Below, piece after piece: positions 6,432-14,537 of a stretch of DNA of 14,908 bases. Source of the DNA: Deltaproteobacteria bacterium. Lineage in GTDB: Bacteria; Desulfobacterota; Desulfobacteria; Desulfobacterales; SURF-7. The position numbers and the translations under genes are program-made. Numbering within the stretch: the stretch's first letter is position 1; the number at the start of each line of letters is the position of its first letter. The notes beneath the pieces were generated by a model that saw nothing but the letters and a program-made list of their open reading frames with translations, did no database searches and was not told where the DNA came from. The stretch is taken from NCBI GenBank assembly GCA_019307665.1, contig JAFDJC010000064.1:1-14908 (forward strand). The letters run 5' to 3'.

Positions 6432-9400
6432 ATGAGTGAAGATGTAAAGGCATACAAACCTGAAAACAGTGTCCGGGTCGTTACTGCGACATCACTGTTT
6501 GACGGCCATGATGCGGCTATCAATATAATGAGAAGAATACTCCAGGACACCGGAGTAGAAGTTATCCATCTCGGCCATAACCGTTCAGTCAAGGAAATCG
6601 TTGGTGCTGCAGTCGAGGAAGATGCTCAAGGAATAGCAATCAGCAGCTATCAGGGCGGACATGTTGAATTTTTTAAATACATGATCGACCTTTTAAAAGA
6701 AATGGGCGCTCCACATATTAAAGTTTTCGGAGGCGGCGGGGGCGTCATCGTACCTGAAGAGATAAAGGAGCTTGAAAAATACGGTGTTACAAAGATTTAT
6801 TCGCCTGATGACGGCTCAAGACTCGGGCTTCAGGGTATCATAAACCACATGGTTGAAAATATAGATTTTTCAACGGTTTCCGATCAAACGCCCGGCCTTG
6901 ATAACCTATCACCTGACAACAGACCCGCCATTGCCAACCTGATAACAAGGGTCGGACTTGATAAATCAAGCAATAACATCCGACTCAAAGAGATACATCA
7001 GCAGCTGATTCAAAAAATCGGAGGTCGAAAAATACCTGTGATCGGTATCACCGGCACAGGAGGGGCGGGAAAGTCGTCACTTACCGATGAGTTTATTTTA
7101 AGGTTTCTTTTGGATATTAAGGATATTCATGTGGCCATTATCTGTGCTGATCCTTCAAGGCGGAAAACAGGGGGCGCTCTTTTAGGCGACAGAATCCGCA
7201 TGAATGCCATTGACAGTCAGAGGGTTTACATGAGGAGCCTTGCTACGCGGCAATCCAATACTGAAATACCATCTGCCATGAGTGAAACAATCGATGTGGT
7301 GAAGGCTGCAGGTTTTGACCTTGTCATCATAGAAACAGCAGGAATAGGGCAGGGCGATTCAAAAATTACAGACCTTGCGGACCTGTCGGTCTACGTGATG
7401 ACAAGTGAATTCGGGGCTGCCTCACAACTGGAAAAGATAGATATGCTTGATTTTGCCGACCTTGTTGTTGTTAATAAATATGAAAAACAGGGGAGCGAAG
7501 ATGCCCTTCGGGATGTCCGGAAACAGATCCAGCGCAACAGGAATGCATGGGATATTTCTTTGGATGAAATGCCTGCCTTTGGGACAATTGCCTCTAAATT
7601 TAACGATGATGGTGTTACATCGTTTTATCATGCTGTTTTGAAAACCATTGCTGAAAAGACCGGTGTTGTATTTGACCCGGAAATCCCGGAACCTGAGCTT
7701 AAAATCTCATCTTCAAAAACAATCATCATTCCGCCGGAAAAGACACGGTATCTTTCTGAAATATCAGATACAATAAGGGAATACCACCGGCAAACAGAAG
7801 AACAGGCAGAAGTTGTCAGAAAGGTTTGGCACCTGGAACAGGCCGCAGTAGTTTTTGACAAAGAGTATGAAGACTCTCAGTCAGAGATTGTCAACCGGTT
7901 GAAGGAGGCGATAAAGGAGGCGAAAAACGATCTTTCCGATGAAACCGGGAACCTGCTTGCCGAGTGGGAAGAGACAAAAAAATGTTACAATAAAGATGAC
8001 CTTGTTTATTCCGTCCGGGACAAAGAAATCAGGGTTCCGCTCTATAGCGAGTCATTATCCGGTTCAAAAATTTCCAAAATATCGATTCCGAAGTTTAAGG
8101 ATCCTGGAGAAATATTTTGCTGGATGCGCAAGGAAAATATTCCCGGCAGATTCCCATACACCGCGGGTGTCTTCCCTGTAAAGCGGGTAGACGAGGACCC
8201 GACACGTATGTTTGCCGGAGAAGGCGATCCTGCTCGAACAAACAGAAGATTCAAAATGCTGTCTGCCGGTAATGAGGCGAAAAGGCTGTCAACAGCGTTT
8301 GACTCTGTGACACTCTACGGATGTGATCCGGAGATAAGGCCTGACATTTATGGAAAGGTCGGAACTTCCGGTGTCAGCATTTGTACATTGGATGATATAA
8401 ACATCCTGTATGACGGGTTTGAACTCTGCGCTCCTGATACGTCAGTGTCCATGACCATCAACGGACCGGCTCCGATTATGCTGGCCATGTTTTTAAACAC
8501 GGCAATAGATCAGCAGGTGGATAAATACCGTGCGGAAAAAAGCAAAGAACCTTCTTCAGAAGAATATGCAAATATTCGTTCCATGGTGCTTTCCAATGTT
8601 CGCGGAACAATACAGGCAGATATCCTCAAGGAAGATCAGGGCCAGAACACATGTATTTTTTCCATAGAGTTTGCACTTAAAATGATGGGAGATATCCAGG
8701 AATATTTTATTGATAACAATATACGCAACTTCTATTCGGTATCCATATCAGGTTATCATATTGCAGAGGCCGGCGCCAACCCGATTACACAGCTTGGATT
8801 TACACTTGCAAATGGATTTACATATCTTGAATACTATCTGTCCAGGGGAATGCCGATAGATAAATTTGCACCTAACTTTTCTTTTTTCTTCTCCAATGGC
8901 ATGGATCCGGAATATACCGTGATAGGCCGTGTCGCAAGACGTATCTGGGCCATAGCGCTTAAGGAAAAATACAAAAGTTCGGATCGTTCGCAGATGCTTA
9001 AATACCACATCCAGACATCCGGCAGATCACTTCACAGTCAGGAGATACAATTTAATGATATCAGGACGACGCTGCAGGCGCTTTGCGCTGTGTATGACAA
9101 CTGCAACAGCCTTCATACCAATGCCTATGATGAAGCAATTACGACTCCCAGCGTTGAGTCCGTGAGGAGAGCGCTTGCAATCCAGCTTATAATTAACAAA
9201 GAATGGGGTCTTGCCAGAAATGAAAACCAGCATCAGGGAAGTTTCATTGTAGAAGAACTTACAAGTCTGGTGGAAGAGGCTGTCCTTGCCGAGTTTGACA
9301 GGATTACAGCCCGTGGAGGTGTTCTTGGCGCAATGGAGACCGGGTACCAGCGAGGCAAAATTCAGGAAGAGTCGATTCATTACGAAGTCCTAAAGCATTC

Positions 9401-9707
9401 CGGAGATCTTCCGGTTATCGGTGTGAACACATTCCTTAACCCGGATGCATATTCTGAGGATTTAATATCGTGCCTGGAGCTGTCCCGGGCAACCGAAAAG
9501 GAAAAAAAATCACAGCTTGACAGCTTGAAGGAATTTCAGAACAGAAATAAAGATAAATTCGCAAAAGCCCTGGAACGGCTGCAGAGAGTTGCCCTTGATA
9601 ATGGCAATGTTTTTGATGAACTGATGAATACGGTCAGAGTCTGCTCTCTGGGTCAGATTACACAGGCGCTTTATGATGTAGGAGGTAAGTATCGGCGTAG
9701 CATGTAG
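6432..9707 (+). CDS. icmF: Fused isobutyryl-CoA mutase (IcmF)
   Basis: A 1091-residue adenosylcobalamin-dependent enzyme interconverting isobutyryl-CoA and n-butyryl-CoA, with its own G-protein chaperone built in. The B12-binding domain is N-terminal (about 10-140) with the cobalt-ligand His26 in DGHDAA; the last position of the usual DxHxxG is Ala. The MeaB/ArgK-like GTPase domain follows (about 195-410) with P-loop GTGGAGKS (208-215), ETAGIGQGD (301-309) and NKYE (348-351). A linker of about 130 residues leads to the mutase barrel (about 546 to the end). Substrate residues Phe594 (RMFAGEG) and Gln738 (EDQGQNT) have the same 144-residue spacing as the recalled IcmF pair Phe598/Gln742. Methylmalonyl-CoA mutase has Tyr/Arg there, so a C4 monocarboxyl substrate is likely. 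GAGGAGAG precedes the ATG. It is first in the operon with thiolase and 3-hydroxyacyl-CoA dehydrogenase, which fits isobutyrate or valine-derived isobutyryl-CoA use. Confidence 0.95.
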   Translation: MSEDVKAYKPENSVRVVTATSLFDGHDAAINIMRRILQDTGVEVIHLGHNRSVKEIVGAAVEEDAQGIAISSYQGGHVEFFKYMIDLLKEMGAPHIKVFGGGGGVIVPEEIKELEKYGVTKIYSPDDGSRLGLQGIINHMVENIDFSTVSDQTPGLDNLSPDNRPAIANLITRVGLDKSSNNIRLKEIHQQLIQKIGGRKIPVIGITGTGGAGKSSLTDEFILRFLLDIKDIHVAIICADPSRRKTGGALLGDRIRMNAIDSQRVYMRSLATRQSNTEIPSAMSETIDVVKAAGFDLVIIETAGIGQGDSKITDLADLSVYVMTSEFGAASQLEKIDMLDFADLVVVNKYEKQGSEDALRDVRKQIQRNRNAWDISLDEMPAFGTIASKFNDDGVTSFYHAVLKTIAEKTGVVFDPEIPEPELKISSSKTIIIPPEKTRYLSEISDTIREYHRQTEEQAEVVRKVWHLEQAAVVFDKEYEDSQSEIVNRLKEAIKEAKNDLSDETGNLLAEWEETKKCYNKDDLVYSVRDKEIRVPLYSESLSGSKISKISIPKFKDPGEIFCWMRKENIPGRFPYTAGVFPVKRVDEDPTRMFAGEGDPARTNRRFKMLSAGNEAKRLSTAFDSVTLYGCDPEIRPDIYGKVGTSGVSICTLDDINILYDGFELCAPDTSVSMTINGPAPIMLAMFLNTAIDQQVDKYRAEKSKEPSSEEYANIRSMVLSNVRGTIQADILKEDQGQNTCIFSIEFALKMMGDIQEYFIDNNIRNFYSVSISGYHIAEAGANPITQLGFTLANGFTYLEYYLSRGMPIDKFAPNFSFFFSNGMDPEYTVIGRVARRIWAIALKEKYKSSDRSQMLKYHIQTSGRSLHSQEIQFNDIRTTLQALCAVYDNCNSLHTNAYDEAITTPSVESVRRALAIQLIINKEWGLARNENQHQGSFIVEELTSLVEEAVLAEFDRITARGGVLGAMETGYQRGKIQEESIHYEVLKHSGDLPVIGVNTFLNPDAYSEDLISCLELSRATEKEKKSQLDSLKEFQNRNKDKFAKALERLQRVALDNGNVFDELMNTVRVCSLGQITQALYDVGGKYRRSM

Positions 9708-9748
9708 TTAATAATCTCAAAAAATCATCAACTCAAAGGAGAATTTTC

Positions 9749-10924
9749 ATGAAAGAAGCTGTAATCGTGAGCGCTGTAAGAACGCCCCTGGGGAATTTTA
9801 ACGGGGCGCTGGGCGGGATTGGCGCCACCAAACTGGGCGCCATCGTAATTAAGGAGGCTATTAAAAGAGCCGGCATACAAAAGGAAGATGTTGATGAAGC
9901 TATAATGGGCCAGGTTCTTCCCTGCGGGTATGGACAGAATCCTGCAAAGCAGGCTGCTGTAAAAGCAGGTATGCCGTGGAAAACCGAATGTATCACAATC
10001 AACAAAGTCTGCGGATCAGCATTGAAGTCCGTTATGCTCGCCGCCCAGGCGATTCAGCTCGATGATGCAGACGTGGTTGTTGCAGGTGGCATGGAAAATA
10101 TGAGCATGGCGCCTTATTTTCTGGAAAAAGCAAGGTTCGGATACCGCATGGGACCCGGGAAGATGCAGGACCATATGGTTCATGACGGACTGTGGGATAT
10201 CGTGAACGATTTCCACATGGGAATTTCAAATGAGCTCTGCTCGGAAAAATACAACGTCACCCGTGAAGACCAGGACAGGTATGCAGTGGAATCCTACCGG
10301 CGCGCTGTTGATGCCGTTAATTCCGGAAGATTTGATGATGAAATTGTTCCCATTGAAATTCCTCAGCGAAAAGGTGAGCCGGTCATTTTTGGAAAGGATG
10401 AATGCCCAAGGGAGACAAATTATGAAATAATGTCGAAAATGAAAGGCGCATTTAAGAAAGACGGCCTCGGAACAGCCGGCAATGCATCAATTATCAGTGA
10501 CGGAGCTGCTGCGGTAGTCGTTATGTCAAAAGAAAAGGCTGAACAGCTTGGTTGCAGCATACTCGCAACGATTGGCGCCCAGGCATCCTATGGCTTAGAT
10601 ATGAAACATGTCCTGGTTGCCCCAATATGGGCCGTTCCCAAGTGTTTGGCAAAGGAGGGAATTGCAAAAGAAGATATAGATTTGTATGAAATAAATGAGG
10701 CATTCAGCGGGTCGACGGTTGCAGTGATGAAGGAACTGGAACTTGATCCTTCAATAGTTAATGTTAACGGCGGCAGCGTTGCTCTTGGTCATCCCATAGG
10801 TGCAAGCGGATGCAGGGTACTTGTGACACTCTTATATGAAATGATCAAGCAGGATAAAAAGACAGGCCTTGCGTCACTATGTCTTGGCGGTGGTGAGGCG
10901 GTTGCATTAATTATCAAACGTTAA
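9749..10924 (+). CDS. atoB: Acetyl-CoA C-acetyltransferase (thiolase)
   Basis: A 391-residue thiolase of normal length that cleaves acetoacetyl-CoA with CoA to two acetyl-CoA, or runs in reverse. Active-site residues are all present: Cys88 in NKVCGSALKS, the NEAFSGS loop, His348 in GHPIGASGCR and Cys378 in CLGGGEA. The start VIVSAVRTPLG is typical. AAAGGAG lies about nine bases before the ATG. The gene is 41 bases after icmF and four bases before the next frame, so it is part of the same operon, where it would finish butyryl-CoA oxidation. A broader 3-ketoacyl-CoA specificity is possible, since sequence alone does not separate AtoB-like from FadA-like thiolases with certainty. Confidence 0.94.
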   Translation: MKEAVIVSAVRTPLGNFNGALGGIGATKLGAIVIKEAIKRAGIQKEDVDEAIMGQVLPCGYGQNPAKQAAVKAGMPWKTECITINKVCGSALKSVMLAAQAIQLDDADVVVAGGMENMSMAPYFLEKARFGYRMGPGKMQDHMVHDGLWDIVNDFHMGISNELCSEKYNVTREDQDRYAVESYRRAVDAVNSGRFDDEIVPIEIPQRKGEPVIFGKDECPRETNYEIMSKMKGAFKKDGLGTAGNASIISDGAAAVVVMSKEKAEQLGCSILATIGAQASYGLDMKHVLVAPIWAVPKCLAKEGIAKEDIDLYEINEAFSGSTVAVMKELELDPSIVNVNGGSVALGHPIGASGCRVLVTLLYEMIKQDKKTGLASLCLGGGEAVALIIKR

Positions 10925-10940
10925 ACAAATGGAGATTAAA

Positions 10941-11795
10941 ATGGATATAAAAATATTCGGCGTCATAGGCTCCGGGCAGATGGGAAACGGCATAGCGCAG
11001 GTTGCAGCATCAAGCGGTCTTCAAGTAATAATGAACGATATCAGCGAAGAATTTGTTAATAGCGGTTTAGGGGCTGTCTCTAAAAGTCTTAAAAGAAGTG
11101 TCGACAAAGGCAGAATAAGCGAAAAAGATAAAGATGCCGTCATGGGACGCATAAAGCCGAGTACGGACATAAAAGATATGGAAGAAGCGGATTTTGTTGT
11201 CGAAGCTGCAACGGAAAATGAGTCGCTTAAGTTTAAAATTTTTCAGGATCTTGATAAAATATGTTCTTCGCAAACGATTCTTTCAACCAATACATCCTCT
11301 ATCCCCATCGGCAGAATTGCCGGTCACACAGGCCGTCCGGATAAAATTATCGGAATGCATTTCATGAATCCCGTACCAATCATGAAGCTTGTTGAAGTAA
11401 TCAAAGGATTGTCTACTTCTGATGAAACATTTCAGATTACATGGGAGCTGAGCAAAAAGTTCGGCAAGACGCCTGCCATGTCCGAGGATTTCCCCGGGTT
11501 TATCGCAAATAGAATACTGATGCCGATGATTAACGAGGCAGTGTTCTCCCTGTATCACGGAGTCGGAAGCAAAGAAGACATCGACACCGTCATGAAGCTT
11601 GGCATGAACCATCCAATGGGTCCTCTTGCTCTGGCCGACCTGATCGGTCTCGACACATGCCTTGCGATCATGGAAACCCTGCATAATGGTTTTAAAGATC
11701 CCAAATACAGACCGTGCCCTCTTTTAAGAAAATATGTTGAGGCAGGATGGCTGGGAAGAAAAACCGGTAAAGGGTTTTATGATTATACAAGTTAA
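10941..11795 (+). CDS. hbd: 3-hydroxybutyryl-CoA dehydrogenase
   Basis: A 284-residue, single-domain-pair NAD(P)-dependent dehydrogenase oxidising 3-hydroxybutyryl-CoA to acetoacetyl-CoA. The Rossmann motif GVIGSGQMGNG is at the N-terminus. Ser119, His140 (MHFMNPVP), Glu152 and Asn190 (PGFIANR) have the same spacing as the catalytic Ser/His/Glu/Asn of the human L-3-hydroxyacyl-CoA dehydrogenase. The C-terminal GRKTGKGFYDY is a family hallmark. I placed the start at ATG 10941, not 10929, because GGAG at 10931-10934 fits only the second. It lies between the thiolase and the M24 peptidase genes in the operon. An NADH-linked Hbd is typical, but cofactor choice was not tested. Confidence 0.94.
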   Translation: MDIKIFGVIGSGQMGNGIAQVAASSGLQVIMNDISEEFVNSGLGAVSKSLKRSVDKGRISEKDKDAVMGRIKPSTDIKDMEEADFVVEAATENESLKFKIFQDLDKICSSQTILSTNTSSIPIGRIAGHTGRPDKIIGMHFMNPVPIMKLVEVIKGLSTSDETFQITWELSKKFGKTPAMSEDFPGFIANRILMPMINEAVFSLYHGVGSKEDIDTVMKLGMNHPMGPLALADLIGLDTCLAIMETLHNGFKDPKYRPCPLLRKYVEAGWLGRKTGKGFYDYTS

Positions 11796-11813
11796 TGAAA
11801 GGACAGCCTGAGC

Positions 11814-13013
11814 ATGAGCGGCATTGAAACATATACGCCTTTGAGCGAAATTTCAGCCAGGATCAGAAAACTTCAGGACAGCCTTGTACAAAAAAAAATA
11901 GAAGGCGTTCTGATATTGCAGCAGTCTGATCTTTTTTATTTTTCAGGCACAAGCCAGCAGGCGCATCTTTATGTTCCTGCTGAAGGTGATCCAGTTCTTA
12001 TGGTCAGAAAGGATTCTGACCGGGCAAAAAAAGAATCACCCCTGAAAAAAATCTTACCCTTTAAAAGTCCCAGACAGATTCCTGAAATTATTAAAGAGAA
12101 CAGTCTGACTGTTCCATTAAAACTCGGCATGGAACTCGATGTGCTGCCGGCAAACCTCTATTTTAATTTTCAACACGTTTTTGATAAAACCGAAATAATT
12201 GATATTTCACATACCATCCGATTGATAAGGGCTGTAAAGTCTTCATACGAAACAGATATGATACGGAAGGCAGCACAGATGTCGGACCGGGTTGCCGCCA
12301 TTGTACCGGAGATTCTTTCAGAAGGAATAAGTGAAATAGAACTCGCAGGTCTTATCGAGGCCGAGGCCCGCAGTCTCGGTCATCAGGGGATTATAAAAAT
12401 GCGGCTCTTTGGGGCTGAACTCTTTTACGGCCATGTAATGGCAGGACCGTCCGCGGCTGTCACAAGCTATCTTTCTTCACCGACAGGAGGCCCTGGCGTA
12501 AGTCCGGCAATCGCCCAGGGACCCGGCTTTAGAAAGGTAAAAGCTAATGAACCGGTTCTGGTCGATTTTGTTTGTGTATACAGAGGTTATCTTTCCGATC
12601 ATACTCGGATCTTTGCTGTCAACGGACTTCCCGATGATCTTTTATCCGCACAGGAATCGATGCTTGATGTACAAAACCTTATAAAAAGAGAAGCCCGGCC
12701 CGGTGTTTCCGCCGGCAATCTGTATGATATGGCGGTTGAACGGGCATCCGAACTCGGCTATGCGGACTACTTCATGGGAGTAGGGGAGAGCCGGATACGC
12801 TTTATCGGCCATGGAGTGGGTCTCGAGCTGGATGAATATCCATTTCTTGCCAAAGGTCAGGACCTTCAGCTTCAAGAAGGCATGGTTATTGCCCTTGAGC
12901 CGAAAGTGATCTTTCCCGGCAAAGGTGTTGTCGGAATAGAAAACACCCATCTTGTTACAGCAGGGGGTCTTGAGCAGTTCGGAAAATTCAAAGAAGATAT
13001 AAGTGTTGTTTAG
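11814..13013 (+). CDS. M24 family metallopeptidase (Xaa-Pro aminopeptidase/creatinase-like)
   Basis: A 399-residue 'pita-bread' fold protein: an N-terminal creatinase-type domain (about 10-140) and a C-terminal M24 catalytic domain (about 145-399). All five dinuclear-metal ligands are present: Asp251 (VDFV), Asp262 (SDHTR), His333 (GHGVGLE), Glu362 (ALEPK) and Glu376 (GIENT). The 11-residue gap between the two Asp matches aminopeptidase P. It should therefore be an active hydrolase, probably cleaving Xaa-Pro bonds, though related proteins act on non-peptide C-N bonds. It sits 18 bases after hbd and looks co-transcribed. Why a peptidase is in a short-chain acyl-CoA operon is not clear. No signal peptide is seen, so it is cytoplasmic. 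The C-terminus (EDISVV) looks like a natural family end. Confidence 0.9.
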   Translation: MSGIETYTPLSEISARIRKLQDSLVQKKIEGVLILQQSDLFYFSGTSQQAHLYVPAEGDPVLMVRKDSDRAKKESPLKKILPFKSPRQIPEIIKENSLTVPLKLGMELDVLPANLYFNFQHVFDKTEIIDISHTIRLIRAVKSSYETDMIRKAAQMSDRVAAIVPEILSEGISEIELAGLIEAEARSLGHQGIIKMRLFGAELFYGHVMAGPSAAVTSYLSSPTGGPGVSPAIAQGPGFRKVKANEPVLVDFVCVYRGYLSDHTRIFAVNGLPDDLLSAQESMLDVQNLIKREARPGVSAGNLYDMAVERASELGYADYFMGVGESRIRFIGHGVGLELDEYPFLAKGQDLQLQEGMVIALEPKVIFPGKGVVGIENTHLVTAGGLEQFGKFKEDISVV

Positions 13014-13181
13014 TCAAATATAGAAAAAGGTAAGGTTAAGAGTATCAGAACTGGAGTTTATGGGAAGGCGTATCCTTATCCTTTATATGATCAAACAATA
13101 GATAAGCATAAATGGCTTGACAGAAATGCCTATTCAAGAGAAGATGGATGGAACAGCATAAAGTGGATAAAACCCCGATGA
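13014..13181 (+). pseudogene. Start-less coding remnant of unknown gene
   Basis: Directly after the M24 stop TAG (13011-13013) the same frame stays open for 55 codons until TGA at 13179. The translation has protein-like composition with aromatic and charged residues, such as KAYPYPLYDQTIDKHKWLD and REDGWNSIKWIKP. No ATG, GTG or TTG occurs in it, so it cannot be a free-standing gene. It may be the 3' remnant of a deleted gene. The alternative is a readthrough extension of the M24 protein past TAG, which would give about 455 residues. I do not recognise its family. Confidence 0.4.
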
Positions 13182-13216
13182 AAACCCCATGAATTTATTA
13201 AAAGGAGTTAGTTACA

Positions 13217-13417
13217 ATGGCGAATGGTACCGTAAAATGGTTTAGCGACCAAAAAGGTTTTGGTTTTATTGAGCAGGAAGATGGCCCCGATGTATTTGTG
13301 CATCATAGCGCGATCAATTCGACCGGTTTTAAATCTCTCAGTGAAGGTGCGAGCGTAACCTTTGACATTGAGCAAGGGCCAAAAGGTCCGGCTGCAGTAA
13401 ATGTGACTGTTGTATAG
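13217..13417 (+). CDS. Cold-shock domain protein (CspA family)
   Basis: A 66-residue single OB-fold protein that binds single-stranded RNA/DNA and acts as an RNA chaperone in the cytoplasm. The start MANGTVKWF, the RNP1 motif KGFGFI (13-18) and the RNP2 motif VFVHH (26-30) are all present, and the length is standard. AAGGAG lies about eleven bases before the ATG. It appears to be a single-gene unit, with 203 bases upstream and 159 downstream free of complete genes. Whether it is cold-induced or constitutive cannot be told from the sequence. Confidence 0.97.
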   Translation: MANGTVKWFSDQKGFGFIEQEDGPDVFVHHSAINSTGFKSLSEGASVTFDIEQGPKGPAAVNVTVV

Positions 13418-13576
13418 CACATTTTGTTTGTGAGCTCTTGCCTCGATTCGAGTTAAATCACATTATCTGCAGCAGTGCGGAATAATAGAAGCCCTGGTCA
13501 GTTTATAAATACCTTTCGGATCTACTTTAGATTTATGGCTATAAGTATCGCAGCACCTATCGAATAGGAGGGGCTC

Positions 13577-14278
13577 ATGGACGTGGTTGCAGGTGGCGAG
13601 TTTGCTGTAGGCTCCGACAAGTTCGGTATTGGTCTCCTGAATAAACGGCAAGAGAACTTCGTCAACAGCGCATACTCGTCTGTAGATGAGGCGGCCTGCC
13701 GCGAACTCAATCGATTATATGTCGAAGAAGGCATCATTTCAACCTGTAAGCCGGGCTGCTTCCATTGCTGCGGACAACACATCCTTACAAACATTGCAGA
13801 GGCCCAAGCTTTAGCGCATTACATCAAGCGCAAATTCTCACGAGACCAGATTGAAGACCTTAGGATTCGAACGCAACAATGGCATGCGTGGGATATAACC
13901 AGACCGGGCAGGCATCACCCTACCCATATTGACGAGCAACTTACTTTTTCCGCCTACCATTACTGCCCCATGCTGGTAGAAGGTAAATGCAGTGCCTATT
14001 CCATGAGACCCATCATATGTCGAACGCATTTTGTTTGTTCGAATCCTTCAGCCTGCCGTCCTTTCTACGATCCGGAATCTATTGAAGACGATCCAGTGGC
14101 ACTCAAGTCCGTTATGGCGGCGACGAATCCATTTTCGGTACGGATAAGAGATCATATCGAAAACGCAGGATTTAATTTTTATGGTTCAATTATGCCTCTT
14201 CCTCACTGGCTATCCATTGAGATGAACTGGGACTTCGCTATATTACCGCAAAGAAAAAAAAGCAATTCAGTGATTTGA
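13577..14278 (+). CDS. YkgJ-family cysteine-cluster protein
   Basis: A 233-residue cytoplasmic protein of the YkgJ (CxxxCxxCC) type, thought to bind zinc or an iron-sulfur cluster; its biochemical role is not established. The cluster is Cys57, Cys61, Cys64, Cys65 (CKPGCFHCC). The second half holds Cys130 (CPML), Cys138 (CSAYSMRPIICR), Cys148, Cys154 and Cys160, the usual second part of the motif. AGGAGGGG sits just before ATG 13577, a strong ribosome site. Relative to small YkgJ proteins it is long, with an N-terminal extension of about 50 residues and a C-terminal tail of about 70. Neighbours give no clear functional link. Confidence 0.85.
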   Translation: MDVVAGGEFAVGSDKFGIGLLNKRQENFVNSAYSSVDEAACRELNRLYVEEGIISTCKPGCFHCCGQHILTNIAEAQALAHYIKRKFSRDQIEDLRIRTQQWHAWDITRPGRHHPTHIDEQLTFSAYHYCPMLVEGKCSAYSMRPIICRTHFVCSNPSACRPFYDPESIEDDPVALKSVMAATNPFSVRIRDHIENAGFNFYGSIMPLPHWLSIEMNWDFAILPQRKKSNSVI

Positions 14279-14306
14279 TACTCAAATCTCAATCGACAAT
14301 TTATTT

Positions 14307-14525
14307 TTGTTATTATTTAGTGGAAGTAAAGATTTGATCCCTATTACCGCCCCTTCAGGTTCAAACTGCCGGCAGTGGACCTTCACTATTTTGCCGGATC
14401 GGAGCGCGGTGGACGAACTGGGCAAAAAAACAGCCATGTTTTACAAGAATTTGAACAGGATATCTGAACAGGCCTGGCTGCGCTCTGCCATGAAATTATG
14501 CTGCAAACCGGAATTGGAAAGCTAA
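14307..14525 (+). CDS. Unidentified small ORF, possible gene remnant
   Basis: A 72-codon open frame beginning only at a TTG (the first in-frame ATG is 14434) and with no clear ribosome site. From about codon 15 the translation looks protein-like (CRQWTFTILPDRSAVDELG and AWLRSAMKLCCKPELES). It ends 12 bases before the convergent oxidoreductase gene's stop. It may be the 3' end of a decayed gene. I could not assign a family, and spurious translation is possible. Confidence 0.35.
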   Translation: MLLFSGSKDLIPITAPSGSNCRQWTFTILPDRSAVDELGKKTAMFYKNLNRISEQAWLRSAMKLCCKPELES

Positions 14526-14537
14526 TAAAGAATGATC

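Noticed and set aside
13117..13145. TTGACA as a -35 box for the cold-shock gene
   Set aside because: No acceptable -10 element lies 16-18 bases downstream, and the hexamer is inside the coding-like remnant.
13442..13452. Hairpin CTCGA/TCGAG after the cold-shock gene as terminator
   Set aside because: The stem is only four to five pairs with almost no loop, and no T run follows.
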